Of a stretch of 64,000 nt of DNA, positions 17,403 to 25,899 are shown one piece after another. Source of the DNA: Sciscionella marina DSM 45152. Its GTDB lineage: Bacteria; Actinomycetota; Actinomycetes; Mycobacteriales; Pseudonocardiaceae. The notes beneath the pieces were generated by a model. That model ran no database searches. It was given only the letters and a program-made list of their open reading frames with translations, and was not told the DNA's origin. The position numbers were made by a program, and so were the translations under genes. How positions within the stretch are numbered: position 1 is the first letter of the stretch; every line of letters starts with the position of its first letter. Location of the stretch: NCBI RefSeq assembly GCF_000379465.1, contig NZ_KB905384.1:1-64000 (forward strand). The letters are read 5' to 3'.

Positions 17403-17562
17403 CCGCATACCGGATCAACCGGTAGTTGGCCTGGCCACGCAGACGTCGCTTGCGGCGCTCCCACTCGCGGGTGGCCGCCCTCGACCTGGGCGAAGTACTC
17501 GTCCAGGATCGACAAAGCCACGTTGGCCAGCAGCGGGGAGAGTACGCCCCCAACGCAGTTGG
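17401..17562 (-). pseudogene. Group II intron reverse transcriptase, upstream fragment
   Basis: Read leftwards it has the conserved RT segment 'GGVLSPLLANVALSILDEYF', then a frameshift near 17480, then 'REWERRKRRLRGQANYRLIR' and Y-A-D, where the RIT element interrupts it. The usual PQG before GVLSPLLAN is replaced by 'YAPNCV', encoded by a perfect hairpin. Nothing further upstream resembles an RT: the N-terminal ~200 residues and the 5' intron RNA are gone, replaced by IS30 remnants. So the intron was truncated from its 5' side as well as split by the RIT. Confidence 0.85.
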
Positions 17563-17569
17563 GGGCGTA
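17543..17569. repeat. 27-bp hairpin at the intron truncation point
   Basis: TACGCCCCCAAC and its exact complement are separated by GCA, giving a 12-bp perfect stem with a 3-nt loop. It lies exactly where the reverse transcriptase sequence stops resembling the family and about 15 bases from the end of an IS30 fragment, so it may be a scar of the rearrangement or a small terminator. Confidence 0.6.
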
Positions 17570-17583
17570 AAGACTCGGCGGTG

Positions 17584-17752
17584 TCAAGTGGTGGGTGCAC
17601 CACCGTGCTCGAGGAGGAGTTTGTTGAGGACTTCGGTGGGTTTGAGCCAGTCGAGTGTTTCACGGGGCCGATCATTCAGTTCGTCGGCGACGGCATCTAG
17701 TTCTGCTTGACTGTGCACCGAAAGATCGGCTCTTTTCGGGAAATATTGGCGC
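17584..17752 (-). pseudogene. IS30-family transposase C-terminal fragment A
   Basis: On the minus strand the frame from 17752 reads 'RQYFPKRADLSVHSQAELDA', 'VADELNDRPRETLDWLKPTE' and 'VLNKLLLEHGGAPTT', stopping at 17584. This is the last ~55 residues of an IS30 transposase. It lacks the N-terminal DNA-binding domain and the catalytic core, and it is joined at its broken end to a second, different IS30 tail running the other way. Confidence 0.85.
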
Positions 17753-17775
17753 AGCGCCAATATTTCCCGAAAAGA
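17731..17775. repeat. 45-bp near-perfect palindrome joining two IS30 tails
   Basis: 22-base arms (17731-17752 and 17754-17775, starting TCTTTTCGGGAAATATTGG) are perfect complements around a single A. With two mismatches the symmetry continues a further 7-8 bases on each side. Both arms code, outwards, for the conserved IS30 segment RQYFPKR(A/T)DLS, so the palindrome is the point where two related genes are fused head to head. Confidence 0.9.
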
Positions 17776-17931
17776 ACCGACCTATCACGGTGGAGCGTCG
17801 AGGAGATCGAGGCCGTCGCAGCCACCCTCAACTCCCGACCACGAAAAACACTCGGCTGGAAAACCCCTGCAGAAGCACTCAACGAGCAGCTACAATCACT
17901 CCGGCAAACCGGTGTTGCGACGACCGATTGA
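17752..17931 (+). pseudogene. IS30-family transposase C-terminal fragment B
   Basis: On the plus strand it reads 'RQYFPKRTDLSRWSVEEIEA', 'VAATLNSRPRKTLGWKTPAE', 'ALNEQLQSLRQTGVATTD', stop at 17931. It is a second IS30 transposase tail, clearly diverged from fragment A (for example RPRKTLGW against RPRETLDW), so the two are not a simple inverted duplication of one copy. Everything upstream of the shared RQYFPK segment is missing. Confidence 0.87.
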
Positions 17932-18263
17932 ATCCGCCCAATACACGTGTTCGTAGATACACGAACACACACCCGGACGCAGCTGGCAGCGCTAACCCAA
18001 CCAGCGACTCCGGACATCGCTTGAGATTTCAGGCCACACCAGACAAACGGTTCACCCAACAGCGGCCCACACCGCCGACCGCGGGTGGGTAGCGCAAAGC
18101 TGCAAGCGCTGAGGCGAGATCTGGGGCAGTCCGTCCTGACGGTCCATCTGATGAACACACTCATGCCCGTGCTCGACAAGCTGGGACAGAACGCGACATT
18201 ATAGGCTGTGAAGACTCTTCCGCGAAAACAGCTTCGGTCTCGACTGTGGTAAGGCAACTAAAC
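17932..18263. other. Gap between IS30 remnant and S9 peptidase
   Basis: No convincing gene. An inverted repeat GTGTTCGT-6-ACGAACAC lies at 17947-17968, shaped like a regulator-binding site or hairpin. A short frame ending at 18204 reads '...VHLMNTLMPVLDKLGQNATL' and may be a gene remnant. I looked for a lasso-type precursor here, because of the peptidase downstream, and saw none. Confidence 0.45.
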
Positions 18264-20249
18264 ATGAATCCTTTGGAAATTTTAGACGCTGCAAATTCTG
18301 ATGACTGTCGACCGGTGACGGCTGAAGCGTTGCTGGAAATCGCGGATGTGTCCGGGCTGACACTGTCACCGGATGGGTCGTGGGTGGCTTTTCGAGTACA
18401 GTCCGCTCGAGCTACAACCAACGACTACTGTGCCGAATGGCATGTGGCTCCCACAGTCCGTGACCGATCCAGTTACAAGCTCGCCGACGCGGGTACGCCG
18501 GTAGTCGAGGACGGCTTTCTGGAGGGGGCTACACATTACGGTGGGTACAATCCCGTCGCGGCATGGTCTCCGGATAGCCAACGACTGGCCTTCCAGGCTC
18601 ATCACGACGGCCGGTTCCAGTTGTGCGAAGTGAGCCGCGATGGACAGGCTGCGGTGGTAGCTGGTTTGGATGGCGTAGTCCGCGCGCTACGGTACCGCCA
18701 CGATGGCCGAAGCATCTTGGTCCGGTCCAGCCGGCCCGTGCCGGCCCCCATCCTCGCACCACGGCCCGCCAGCGGGAGCGGGGTGTTGATGACTACAGTG
18801 AGCCGTCCCGAGCTAGGGCTGGTTGGCCTTCCGGGAACCGCCGAGCCCGCTCCGTCGACCGATTGGGTGATCGACGTCGGCACCGGCGAGTGGTGGCCGG
18901 CTAGCGCGGCCGAGACAGTCGAGCTCGACGCGGACCGAGTCCAGGTTGATGGGGCACTGTATGCGGTGTCTTCGCCTGACCACTCCATGCTCGCGTTTCT
19001 CAGCGACGCCGAGCAGGAAAACCTCTACGTCATCGCTGCTGACGGTGACGGTGCTCAGCGGCTGGTGACGCGGCTACATGCGTGTCCACATCCATTGGAC
19101 GATGTGGTGCCCGTATTGTGGTGGAGCCTAGATAGCAGGCACCTGTACTTCCAGGCTCGAAATGAAACCCATCAACGGGTGCTGTACACCGTTCCCATCG
19201 CCAGCGACGCACCGCGTGTGATCTCATCCGGTACCGGCGAACTATCGGAATGCAGGCTGGATCTCTCCCGTGGCATCGCCGTGGCTCTGGAGGAGCTGCC
19301 CACCCGACCAGCAGAGGTCATCGCGATCAATCTGCGAACCGGAGACCGACGTACACTCACGGACCTCAATCCAGCCTGGCGGACCTTCCAGTTCGGTGAC
19401 ATCCGCTGTATCGAAGCCACCAATCAGTTTCACGATCGAACCTGGGCGAACCTGGTCTATCCCGTCGACTATGTCCCGGGACATCGGTACCCGATGGTCG
19501 TGACCACGTATATGTCGTCCGGGTTCCTTCGCGGTGCATCGGGTGACGAGTATCCGATCCATGTCCTGGCCGCGCATGGATTTCTGGTCCTCGACCTCAC
19601 CCTGCCCAGAAGCTACGAGTTAGACCCTCCAAGCCCTGACGACAGCCCCACTGAACGGTTCCAAGCCATGTGCAAAGACATGATCGGACCTGTTTCTACT
19701 ATCCAGACCATGGTCGCGGCACTAGACCGCGAGGGCGTACTAGACCCTCATCGACTCGGGATATGCGGATTCAGTCACGGTAGTGACATCGCCACCTACG
19801 CTCTCGAGAGCACGAACCTATTCCGAGCGGCCGTACTGTCCGGCTTCAGCCATGACGATGAATACATTTACCACTTGTTCGGGCCCGGGTTCGAAGAACG
19901 CTGGTCCGACTGGGGTATGGCGGGCGGCCCACGCGGCCCCTCGGCCGAACACTGGCAACGACGTTCACCTGGCTTAACAGATTGCACCACCGCCATCCTC
20001 AGCCATGACACCGAGGCCGAATACCTTGCCAGCCTCTCAGCCTACAGCCAACTCATCCGTGCCGGCGTGCCCACCGAAATGTATGTCTACCCAGATGAAG
20101 ATCACCTCAAGATCCAGCCCCGCCACCGACTGGAAATCTATCGCCGAACTGTCGACTGGTTCGACTACTGGCTGCGCGGCATTGAAGACCCCGAGCCGAC
20201 CAAACACCACCAATACCAACGATGGGCCGCGCTCCGTCGCTGTGTTTGA
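18264..20249 (+). CDS. S9 prolyl-oligopeptidase family protein, lasso-isopeptidase-like
   Basis: This encodes 661 residues: an N-terminal beta-propeller with repeated 'SPDGSWVAF' / 'WSPDSQRLAF' type blades, then an alpha/beta hydrolase domain. The catalytic Ser504 lies in 'GFSHGSD', Asp582 in 'SHDTEAEY' and His614 in 'YPDEDHLKIQ'. The beginning 'DDCRPVTAEALLEIADVSGL' and a later 'NDYCAEWHV' resemble Atxe2-type isopeptidases that open lasso peptides. The oligopeptidase family as a whole is certain; that subfamily is my inference from memory. ATG 18264 is preferred (GTAAGG upstream). No signal peptide is seen, so it should act in the cytoplasm. No lasso precursor, B or C protein or siderophore receptor is nearby, so the gene stands alone between mobile-element debris and a broken monooxygenase. 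Confidence 0.85.
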   Translation: MNPLEILDAANSDDCRPVTAEALLEIADVSGLTLSPDGSWVAFRVQSARATTNDYCAEWHVAPTVRDRSSYKLADAGTPVVEDGFLEGATHYGGYNPVAAWSPDSQRLAFQAHHDGRFQLCEVSRDGQAAVVAGLDGVVRALRYRHDGRSILVRSSRPVPAPILAPRPASGSGVLMTTVSRPELGLVGLPGTAEPAPSTDWVIDVGTGEWWPASAAETVELDADRVQVDGALYAVSSPDHSMLAFLSDAEQENLYVIAADGDGAQRLVTRLHACPHPLDDVVPVLWWSLDSRHLYFQARNETHQRVLYTVPIASDAPRVISSGTGELSECRLDLSRGIAVALEELPTRPAEVIAINLRTGDRRTLTDLNPAWRTFQFGDIRCIEATNQFHDRTWANLVYPVDYVPGHRYPMVVTTYMSSGFLRGASGDEYPIHVLAAHGFLVLDLTLPRSYELDPPSPDDSPTERFQAMCKDMIGPVSTIQTMVAALDREGVLDPHRLGICGFSHGSDIATYALESTNLFRAAVLSGFSHDDEYIYHLFGPGFEERWSDWGMAGGPRGPSAEHWQRRSPGLTDCTTAILSHDTEAEYLASLSAYSQLIRAGVPTEMYVYPDEDHLKIQPRHRLEIYRRTVDWFDYWLRGIEDPEPTKHHQYQRWAALRRCV

Positions 20250-20479
20250 CAACCTATATCGGGGCTGGCCGGGATACGGTCCAAACCTTCCGCCGCCTTT
20301 CCCGTCGAGTGGGACTGTCCCCCATGCGCTGGCACGTCGCTGAGCGCGCTGCGGTGTTCTCGCGGTCGGGTTTGTTGATGATCGTGGCGTGTCCGAATAC
20401 TGCGCACCGTGGATGGCCGGTGAGGCATGCCGCCGGTGCGGCTGTCGGCTCCGCCGCGCGAGAGCGAAATCGTGGGTGC

Positions 20480-20497
20480 TGCAGCGTGACCGCTGCA
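20480..20497. promoter_or_regulatory. Inverted repeat upstream of the monooxygenase remnant
   Basis: TGCAGCG-TGAC-CGCTGCA is a 7-bp perfect inverted repeat 24 bases before the GTG of the FAD monooxygenase fragment. It may be the operator of that gene. The rest of 20250-20520 shows no gene. Confidence 0.4.
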
Positions 20498-20520
20498 TCG
20501 GACCAGGAAGCAGGAGTTGA

Positions 20521-21051
20521 GTGGTGACCGAGCGTGCTGTGATTGTCGGTGGTGGCATTGCTGGATCCGTTGCGGCGTTGGAGCTGCGGCGTGCTGGTGT
20601 GGCGGTGACGGTGGTAGAGGCGCGTTCGGCGGCCAGCGGGGGAGCGGTGGTGCGGATAAACCCCAACGGATTGGACGCGTTGCGTGCCATCGGTGCTCAC
20701 CAAGCGGTGATTGCGGCTTCGTTCCCGCTGTTGCGGTTCGAGTGGTATGTGCCGACCGGGCGGATCGGGTACCGGATGACTGCTGATCCTTCTGCGCTGC
20801 GGGGGACGCCGCGGGTGATGGCCTGGGCGGACCCGGCGCGGGTCTTGCAGGGCGAGGCCGCCCGGGCTGGTGCGGTTTTCCGGTACGACGCTCGCGTGAT
20901 CGAGACGAACGAAAGTGCCGACAGGGCGTGGGCACTGTTGGCCGACGGGGACACGGTCGAGGGTGTGTGATCGTCGGCGCTGACGGCGTTCGTTCGTCGG
21001 TGCGTGCCGCCGTGGTGTCCGTTTGGGGTTCCTCTGCGGACTACCGAGAGA
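20521..21051 (+). pseudogene. FAD-dependent monooxygenase, truncated
   Basis: GTG 20521 or 20524 begins 'TERAVIVGGGIAGSVAALEL', the FAD-binding Rossmann motif GxGxxG, followed by 'VTVVEARSAASGGAVVRINP' and 'VMAWADPARVLQGEAARAGA'. The frame stops at 20970 after 'DGDTVEGV'. A shifted frame from 20967 continues with 'VIVGADGVRSSVRAAV', the conserved DG motif, and then loses similarity before the convergent TetR gene at 21052. Only about 170 of the usual ~400 residues remain, with a frameshift, so the enzyme is not functional. It was probably a hydroxylase once controlled by the neighbouring TetR. Confidence 0.8.
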
Positions 21052-21693
21052 TCAGGGCGGCGTGGTGAGGTAGGGGCGCAGGAGGGTGCGCGCGGTGCGT
21101 GCGGCAAAGGCCTCGTCGAGGGGCTCGCCGGAGAGCAGCGCACGGGTTTGCACGGGGCCGTAGCAGGCGTCGACGAGAAGGTCGAGGTCGGCGATGTCGT
21201 GGAGTTCTCCTCGGGCGATGCCGCGGCGTAGTGCCGTCTTGGTGGTGGCTCGTGGCGGATTGATGAACTGTTCCCGGAACGTCTTCTGTAACTGGGGGTT
21301 GCGGCGCATCTCGTCGATGAGGCCGTAAAACACTCCGCCTTCGGGGCTGTTGTAGAGGGCGATGAGCCGGACGAGGAGGATTTCCACGTCGGTGACCACG
21401 CTGCCGGTGTCGGGTGCCGGGGGAAAGGGCCCCGGGTCGGGGTGGTTGGCCTCGCGGCGGGCCAGCAGGGTGATCGCCTCCAGGAACAGCTCCTGTTTGC
21501 CGTTCCAACGGCGGTAGAGGGTCGCGGTACTGGCACCCGCTCGGTCGGCGACTTTGACCATTGTGAACCCGCGGTAGCCCACCTCGGCGAGGACCTCGAG
21601 CGCGGCTTCGGTGATCGTCTGGCTGCGGGCGGTATCCAACGGACGCCCTGGAGGGCGAGGCGTGTCGCCATGGTCTTCATGCTGTTTCACCAT
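21052..21693 (-). CDS. TetR-family transcriptional regulator
   Basis: This encodes 213 residues. The helix-turn-helix is 'GYRGFTMVKVADRAGASTAT' then 'LYRRWNGKQELFLEAI'; the C-terminal domain includes 'IALYNSPEGGVFYGLIDEMR' (TetR_C_16-like style). The ATG at 21693 ('MVKQHEDHGDTP') is chosen; the longer frame to 21975 would run into the divergent oxidoreductase. It is divergent from the GMC oxidoreductase with 78 bases between start codons, so it most likely represses that gene and itself. Its 3' end touches the remains of a monooxygenase gene. Confidence 0.9.
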   Translation of the reverse strand: MVKQHEDHGDTPRPPGRPLDTARSQTITEAALEVLAEVGYRGFTMVKVADRAGASTATLYRRWNGKQELFLEAITLLARREANHPDPGPFPPAPDTGSVVTDVEILLVRLIALYNSPEGGVFYGLIDEMRRNPQLQKTFREQFINPPRATTKTALRRGIARGELHDIADLDLLVDACYGPVQTRALLSGEPLDEAFAARTARTLLRPYLTTPP

Positions 21694-21708
21694 GGTGGCA
21701 GCATATAT

Positions 21709-21726
21709 CGAAATGCAGTATTTTCG
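21709..21726. promoter_or_regulatory. Candidate TetR operator between tetR and the GMC gene
   Basis: CGAAATGCAGTATTTTCG is an imperfect inverted repeat (CGAAAT / ATTTTCG) in the 78-bp divergent spacer, 15 bases outside the tetR start. Position and symmetry fit a shared operator. No footprint-like evidence is available. Confidence 0.4.
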
Positions 21727-21771
21727 TTTCGTGTAGGCGCTAGTAAAGCTCTGCAGGGAGGTGCCGCGAGG

Positions 21772-23283
21772 ATGACACCAGCAGCGGATGTGGACACCGT
21801 GATCGTGGGGGCGGGCTCGGCAGGGGGCGTGCTCGCCGCCCGGCTCAGCCAGCAGCCGGACCGGTCGGTGTTGCTCCTGGAGGCCGGGCCGGACTTCGGT
21901 CCTGAGGGTGGCCAGCAGCCGCACGAGGTGTCCGACGCCGCGGATGTGGGCCCCACTCGGTATGACTGGGGGCATGTGGCTGGGCTCGGCGAGCTACAGC
22001 GGCGTTCGCCGGTGTTCGCTGGGCGTCTCGTGGGTGGCAGCTCGGCCACCAACAATGTGATGGCGCTGCGGGGCCAACCCGACGACTACGACGCGTGGGC
22101 CACTGCGGGCAACGCGGGCTGGTCTTACGACCAGATGCTAGAGGCGTTTGTCCGTGTCGAAAACGATGGCGACTTCGGTGACCAGAATGGGCACGGTGCG
22201 AGCGGGCCGGTATCGATCCGCCGGTATACGCGCTGCGAATTGCCGTCACACCAGCGGACGTTCCTGGATTCCTGCGCTGCCGCAGGTAATCCGGTGATTG
22301 CTGATCACAATGCGCGCGCTGCGGTCGGTGCTGGCCCGCTGCCGCTGAACGCGGTTGCCGGGGTGCGTCAATCCACGGCGCTGACCTACCTGGCCGCTGC
22401 CCGTGAGCGCAGTAACCTCACCGTCTGGCCCCACGCCACGGCCGACCGGGTCCTGCTCGCGGACGGGCGGGCCACCGGGGTCCAGCTCGCCGATGGGCAG
22501 CATGTCGCTGCCCGGCAGGTTCTGCTCGCCGCCGGTGCCTACGGCAGCCCCGCGCTCTTGCTGCGCTCGGGTATCGGACCGGCGGCACATTTGCGTCAGC
22601 TCGGAATCCCAATCTGGCGGGACGTGCCTGGGGTGGGCGCGAATCTGCATGACCACCCCTTGCTGCGGCTGCACTTCTCCGCCCACGGGCAGCCGCAGTC
22701 CCTGCCCTGTCAAACACTGCTGACGACACGATCTGATCCATCGCTGACCAGGCCAGACCTGCAGATTTTCCCCAGCGCCATCGCCGCAGGCGAGACCGGA
22801 CCCGAGATGTCGTTGCTCGTGGCGCTGCTCCAACCGCGTTCCCGCGGCCGGGTGTTGCTTACCTCGCCCAACCCCACCGTCGCACCCGACATCGACGTCG
22901 GGCTACTGACCCACCCCGAGGACCTGCCCAGGCTGCGCGCTGGACTCCGGCGTGCACGGCAACTAGCAGGCACCAGTCCCTTCGCCGAGCAGCTCGTCTC
23001 GGAAATGTGGCCCGGCCACGAGTTAAGCACCGACCAGGCTCTGGACCAGGCCATCCGCGCCCAGCTCAATGTGTACCAACATCCGGTGGGCACCTGCCGG
23101 ATGGGACCAGCCACCGACCCCACGGCCGTGGTCGACCCGCTTGGATGGGTGCACGGCGTCGACGGCCTGGCAGTCATCGACGCCTCCATCATGCCCACCA
23201 TCCCCACTGCGAACACCAACCTGCCCACCCTCGCCCTCGCAGACCACTGCGCGCACCACCTAGAAACCACCCCACCGCACTGA
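21772..23283 (+). CDS. GMC-family FAD oxidoreductase
   Basis: This 503-residue choline dehydrogenase/alcohol oxidase-like flavoprotein has the FAD-binding motif 'TVIVGAGSAGGVLAARLSQQ' at the N-terminus, the GMC signature 'GRLVGGSSATNNVMALRG' near residues 85-102, 'LAAGAYGSPALLLRSGIG' (second signature), and the C-terminal active-site His in 'YQHPVGTCRMG' with 'MPTIPTANTNLPTLALADHC'. It oxidises an alcohol, probably primary; the substrate is unknown. The start at ATG 21772 follows GGGAGG and GAGG; the longer open frame upstream overlaps the TetR gene antisense. It is controlled in all likelihood by the divergent TetR. Its stop abuts the debris of a Tn3 element. Confidence 0.92.
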   Translation: MTPAADVDTVIVGAGSAGGVLAARLSQQPDRSVLLLEAGPDFGPEGGQQPHEVSDAADVGPTRYDWGHVAGLGELQRRSPVFAGRLVGGSSATNNVMALRGQPDDYDAWATAGNAGWSYDQMLEAFVRVENDGDFGDQNGHGASGPVSIRRYTRCELPSHQRTFLDSCAAAGNPVIADHNARAAVGAGPLPLNAVAGVRQSTALTYLAAARERSNLTVWPHATADRVLLADGRATGVQLADGQHVAARQVLLAAGAYGSPALLLRSGIGPAAHLRQLGIPIWRDVPGVGANLHDHPLLRLHFSAHGQPQSLPCQTLLTTRSDPSLTRPDLQIFPSAIAAGETGPEMSLLVALLQPRSRGRVLLTSPNPTVAPDIDVGLLTHPEDLPRLRAGLRRARQLAGTSPFAEQLVSEMWPGHELSTDQALDQAIRAQLNVYQHPVGTCRMGPATDPTAVVDPLGWVHGVDGLAVIDASIMPTIPTANTNLPTLALADHCAHHLETTPPH

Positions 23284-23333
23284 CCTCCGAAACTAACCCG
23301 CCATGTTCGGATAGGGATCGGCAAATGAGCCGG

Positions 23334-25618
23334 TCAGTCGTCGCGGATCGCTGGATCGCGCAAGGGCCGCAGGCCACGAGCGGGCTGCGACGGGGTGAAG
23401 GCTTAGCGGCCGAGGCAGTTGAGGTGCTTGTCCTTGAGCGGTGACAGCCGAGCCTTGTCCGCATCCTGAATGACATGACCGGCGGCTTCGAGTTCGGCGA
23501 CCGCGGCGTCCAGATAGCGGGTCGTCCACAGCACGACCGCGTTCAAGACCAGGCCCAGAGCGGCAAGTTGGTCCTCCTGGCCCTCGCGGTAAGCCTGCAC
23601 GATGTTGCCGCGTTTGCCATGACAGATCGCCCGAGCCAGGCGGTGGCGGGATTCCTGCACGGTGAGCTGGCGGTTCATCCGGCGCCGATAGGACTCGTCG
23701 ACAGGGTCGCACAACGCCAACAGGTGCAAAGTCTTGTCGATCCGGCCGTACTCGGCGAAGGCTTGCCCCAGCGGGGAAAGCCTGCCTTCGCGGCCGAACA
23801 TGCGCAGCAGGTCGTAGGCACGAACCTGGTTCGTGACCAGCGACCCGGCCACCCGCAGCATGTCCGGCCAGTGGGTCTCGATCTTGGACAGGTTCACCTT
23901 GTTTCGGGCGACCGCGTTCAGCGGACCATAATCACCGGACTGCTCGCCCGGGCATGTCGGCGCGCCAGAACCGCTGGTCGGCCAGGTCTCGCAGTCGTGG
24001 CGAGAAGCGGTAGCCGAGCATCGTGAACAGCCCGAACACCATGTCCGAGTAGGAGGCGTGGTCAGTCGCGATCATCTCCGGTTTCCCCGCCGTCGAGGTT
24101 GAGGAGGGTGTCGAGGATGAACAGGCTGTCTCGCGGGGTGCCGGGCACCACCATCGCCCCGATCCCGGACACCTGGTCGTTGACGGCGTTGAGCCAGGTG
24201 ATGCCGCGTTTGTAGCCGTAGTACTTCGGTGAGGGGGCGGCGTTGATGGTGCGGGCCGGAACCACGAACCGCAGCCCGTCCACCGAGGCCAGCAGCCCGC
24301 CACCCCAGCTTTGCGCCCGCGGGATCCGCGCCTGCGCGTCGATGAGTTTCGCGTTCGCCGCCGCGATCGTGTCCCCACGCAGGTAGTTCTGGTCCACGTG
24401 CGAGAGGCGGGATCGGGTCAGTTGCGGATAGTGCGGGTTGATCACCGGGGTCAGGCCGATGTTGCAGGACTCGGCGACCAGCAGCGCTACCAGGCTGATA
24501 TCGAGCCCGGCCATGCGGCAGGTGCCCTCGGAAACGTGGGTGAACCCGTCGAGGAAACCGGTCCAGGAGTGCACCTCGAACAGCAGGTCCGGCAGGTCGA
24601 TCCGGGGCAGCATCGCCTCTGTTGTCGTTCGCAGCCGGTCAATGAATCCGGCTCGTCGAGGGCGCCGAGCTTGTCCACGCTCAATCGGGCCCTCCCGCCT
24701 TCGGGTGGGATGACGACCTCGACCTTCGCCTCCGGACCGGCTTCGTCCATCCTGGCGGCCATCTGCCGCCACGCCGCGTCCAGCCCGCCCGTCAGCTCCG
24801 CCAGATGTTCGATGACTGGCGTGTCCAGTGACAGACCGGCCAGCACATCCTGGCGCACCGCGTCCCACCCGGCGCCGTCGAGCAACCTGGCCCGCGGATC
24901 CGACCACCGGTTCAATGGTGCCGCGTAGACGTCACGGCGAACCAGAGCTCGGTGCAGCTGCTCTAGTACACACACCACGTAGGCGTCCCGGTCGATCGCG
25001 CCTGCGGGTAGCGCCGGGTTCGCTAACACCGCCGGCCGCCATGCCCGCGGCACCAGATCAGCATCGACCTCGGCCGGTGACAACGGGCGTTTCGTCGTCT
25101 TGCGCCGCGCAAGACCTGGCAGCTTTCGAACCGCAGCCAGCACCCGCTTCCCTCCCCGGGGCAGCCGCCAACGCCGGGGACTCGCCCAGCAGCGTCAGGA
25201 ACGGGCGGACGGTGTTGTAGCGCCCGGCCAGGGCCTTGCGCAGCGTGATCTCGGCCGACCCGTCGTCTTCGGGCACCAGCTTGTCCACCATCGCCATCGC
25301 CGCGGTGACCTGCTCGCGCGGCGCGACCTCCGCAAGCTTCGACCACACCAGCAGTGGGTCCAGCGCCACCCTGGACGCGGCGGCCTCATCCAGCAGCCGC
25401 ACCAGTACCGCCAAGGCCCGGGTCAACGTCCGCGAAGCCCGCTCCAAGCCGGGCAGATTCGCCAGCCGCTCCTTCTCCGAGGCCCGCCGCGCCGGCGAGA
25501 GCAACCGTGTGGCCATCAGCAGCGCGAACAGATCCAGCGCGTCATCGATCGCGGCTGCCTCCAGGTTCCGCAGCACCGCGGTCACCAATGCCGTTCGCCG
25601 CGGTTCCGGTGCCCGCTC
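23334..25618 (-). pseudogene. Tn3-family transposase, degenerate
   Basis: About 760 residues of a Tn3 transposase (normally ~990) can be traced from 'RRTALVTAVLRNLEAAAIDD' (25610) to 'RGLRPLRDPAIRDD' (stop 23334-23336). Landmarks are 'ALDLFALLMATRLLSPARRA', 'RDAYVVCVLEQLHRALVRRD', 'LFEVHSWTGFLDGFTHVSEG', 'IGLTPVINPHYPQLTRSRLS', 'ATDHASYSDMVFGLFTMLGY' and 'WPDMLRVAGSLVTNQVRAYD'. Frameshifts are needed near 25150, 24655, 24105 and 23935, and a TAA replaces the Tyr codon in 'LNCLGR-Y-AFT' at 23403-23405. The N-terminal quarter is missing and its place is taken by an IS3 orfA fragment. Confidence 0.9.
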
Positions 25619-25796
25619 CAAGGAACTCGTTTTCCATCCGCAGCCGGCGGATCTCGTCTTCCATCTCCGCCACACGCACACGCTCGGACGGGCTCACCGG
25701 CTGCTGGGCGTCCGGGTTCTCGGTCTCGATCACCACCTGCACAGCCTCAGCCTTGAACTGAGCACTGAACCTCCGACGCTGCTCGGGCATACACAC
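25619..25796 (-). pseudogene. IS3-family OrfA fragment with internal deletion
   Basis: The frame starts 'MCMPEQRRRFSAQFKAEAVQ', 'VVIETENPDAQQPVSPSERV' and 'RVAEMEDEIRRLRMENEFLG'. In full-length OrfA the first helix-turn-helix ('GKPIAEVARDLGI...' style) lies between VIET and NPD; here about 30 residues are missing without loss of frame. After MENEFLGA the sequence passes directly into Tn3 transposase, so OrfB is absent and the fragment is a fusion scar. Confidence 0.75.
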
Positions 25797-25899
25797 AACC
25801 TCTCAAACGAGAGGCCCTGACCAAGACCCGTGGTACACGTCACCAAGACCACCTGGTTACGAGACACCGTTTAGGTAGTCGCCGGTGACACATGGCATG

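Noticed and set aside
17932-18263. Search for a lasso-peptide precursor near the S9 peptidase
   Set aside because: No short frame with the expected leader/core pattern or any maturation gene was found here or at 20250-20520.
23284-23325. Possible Tn3 terminal inverted repeat after the GMC stop codon (CTCCGAAACTAACCCGCC region)
   Set aside because: The position fits, but no matching copy was found at the other side near 25800-25900, so I could not confirm it.
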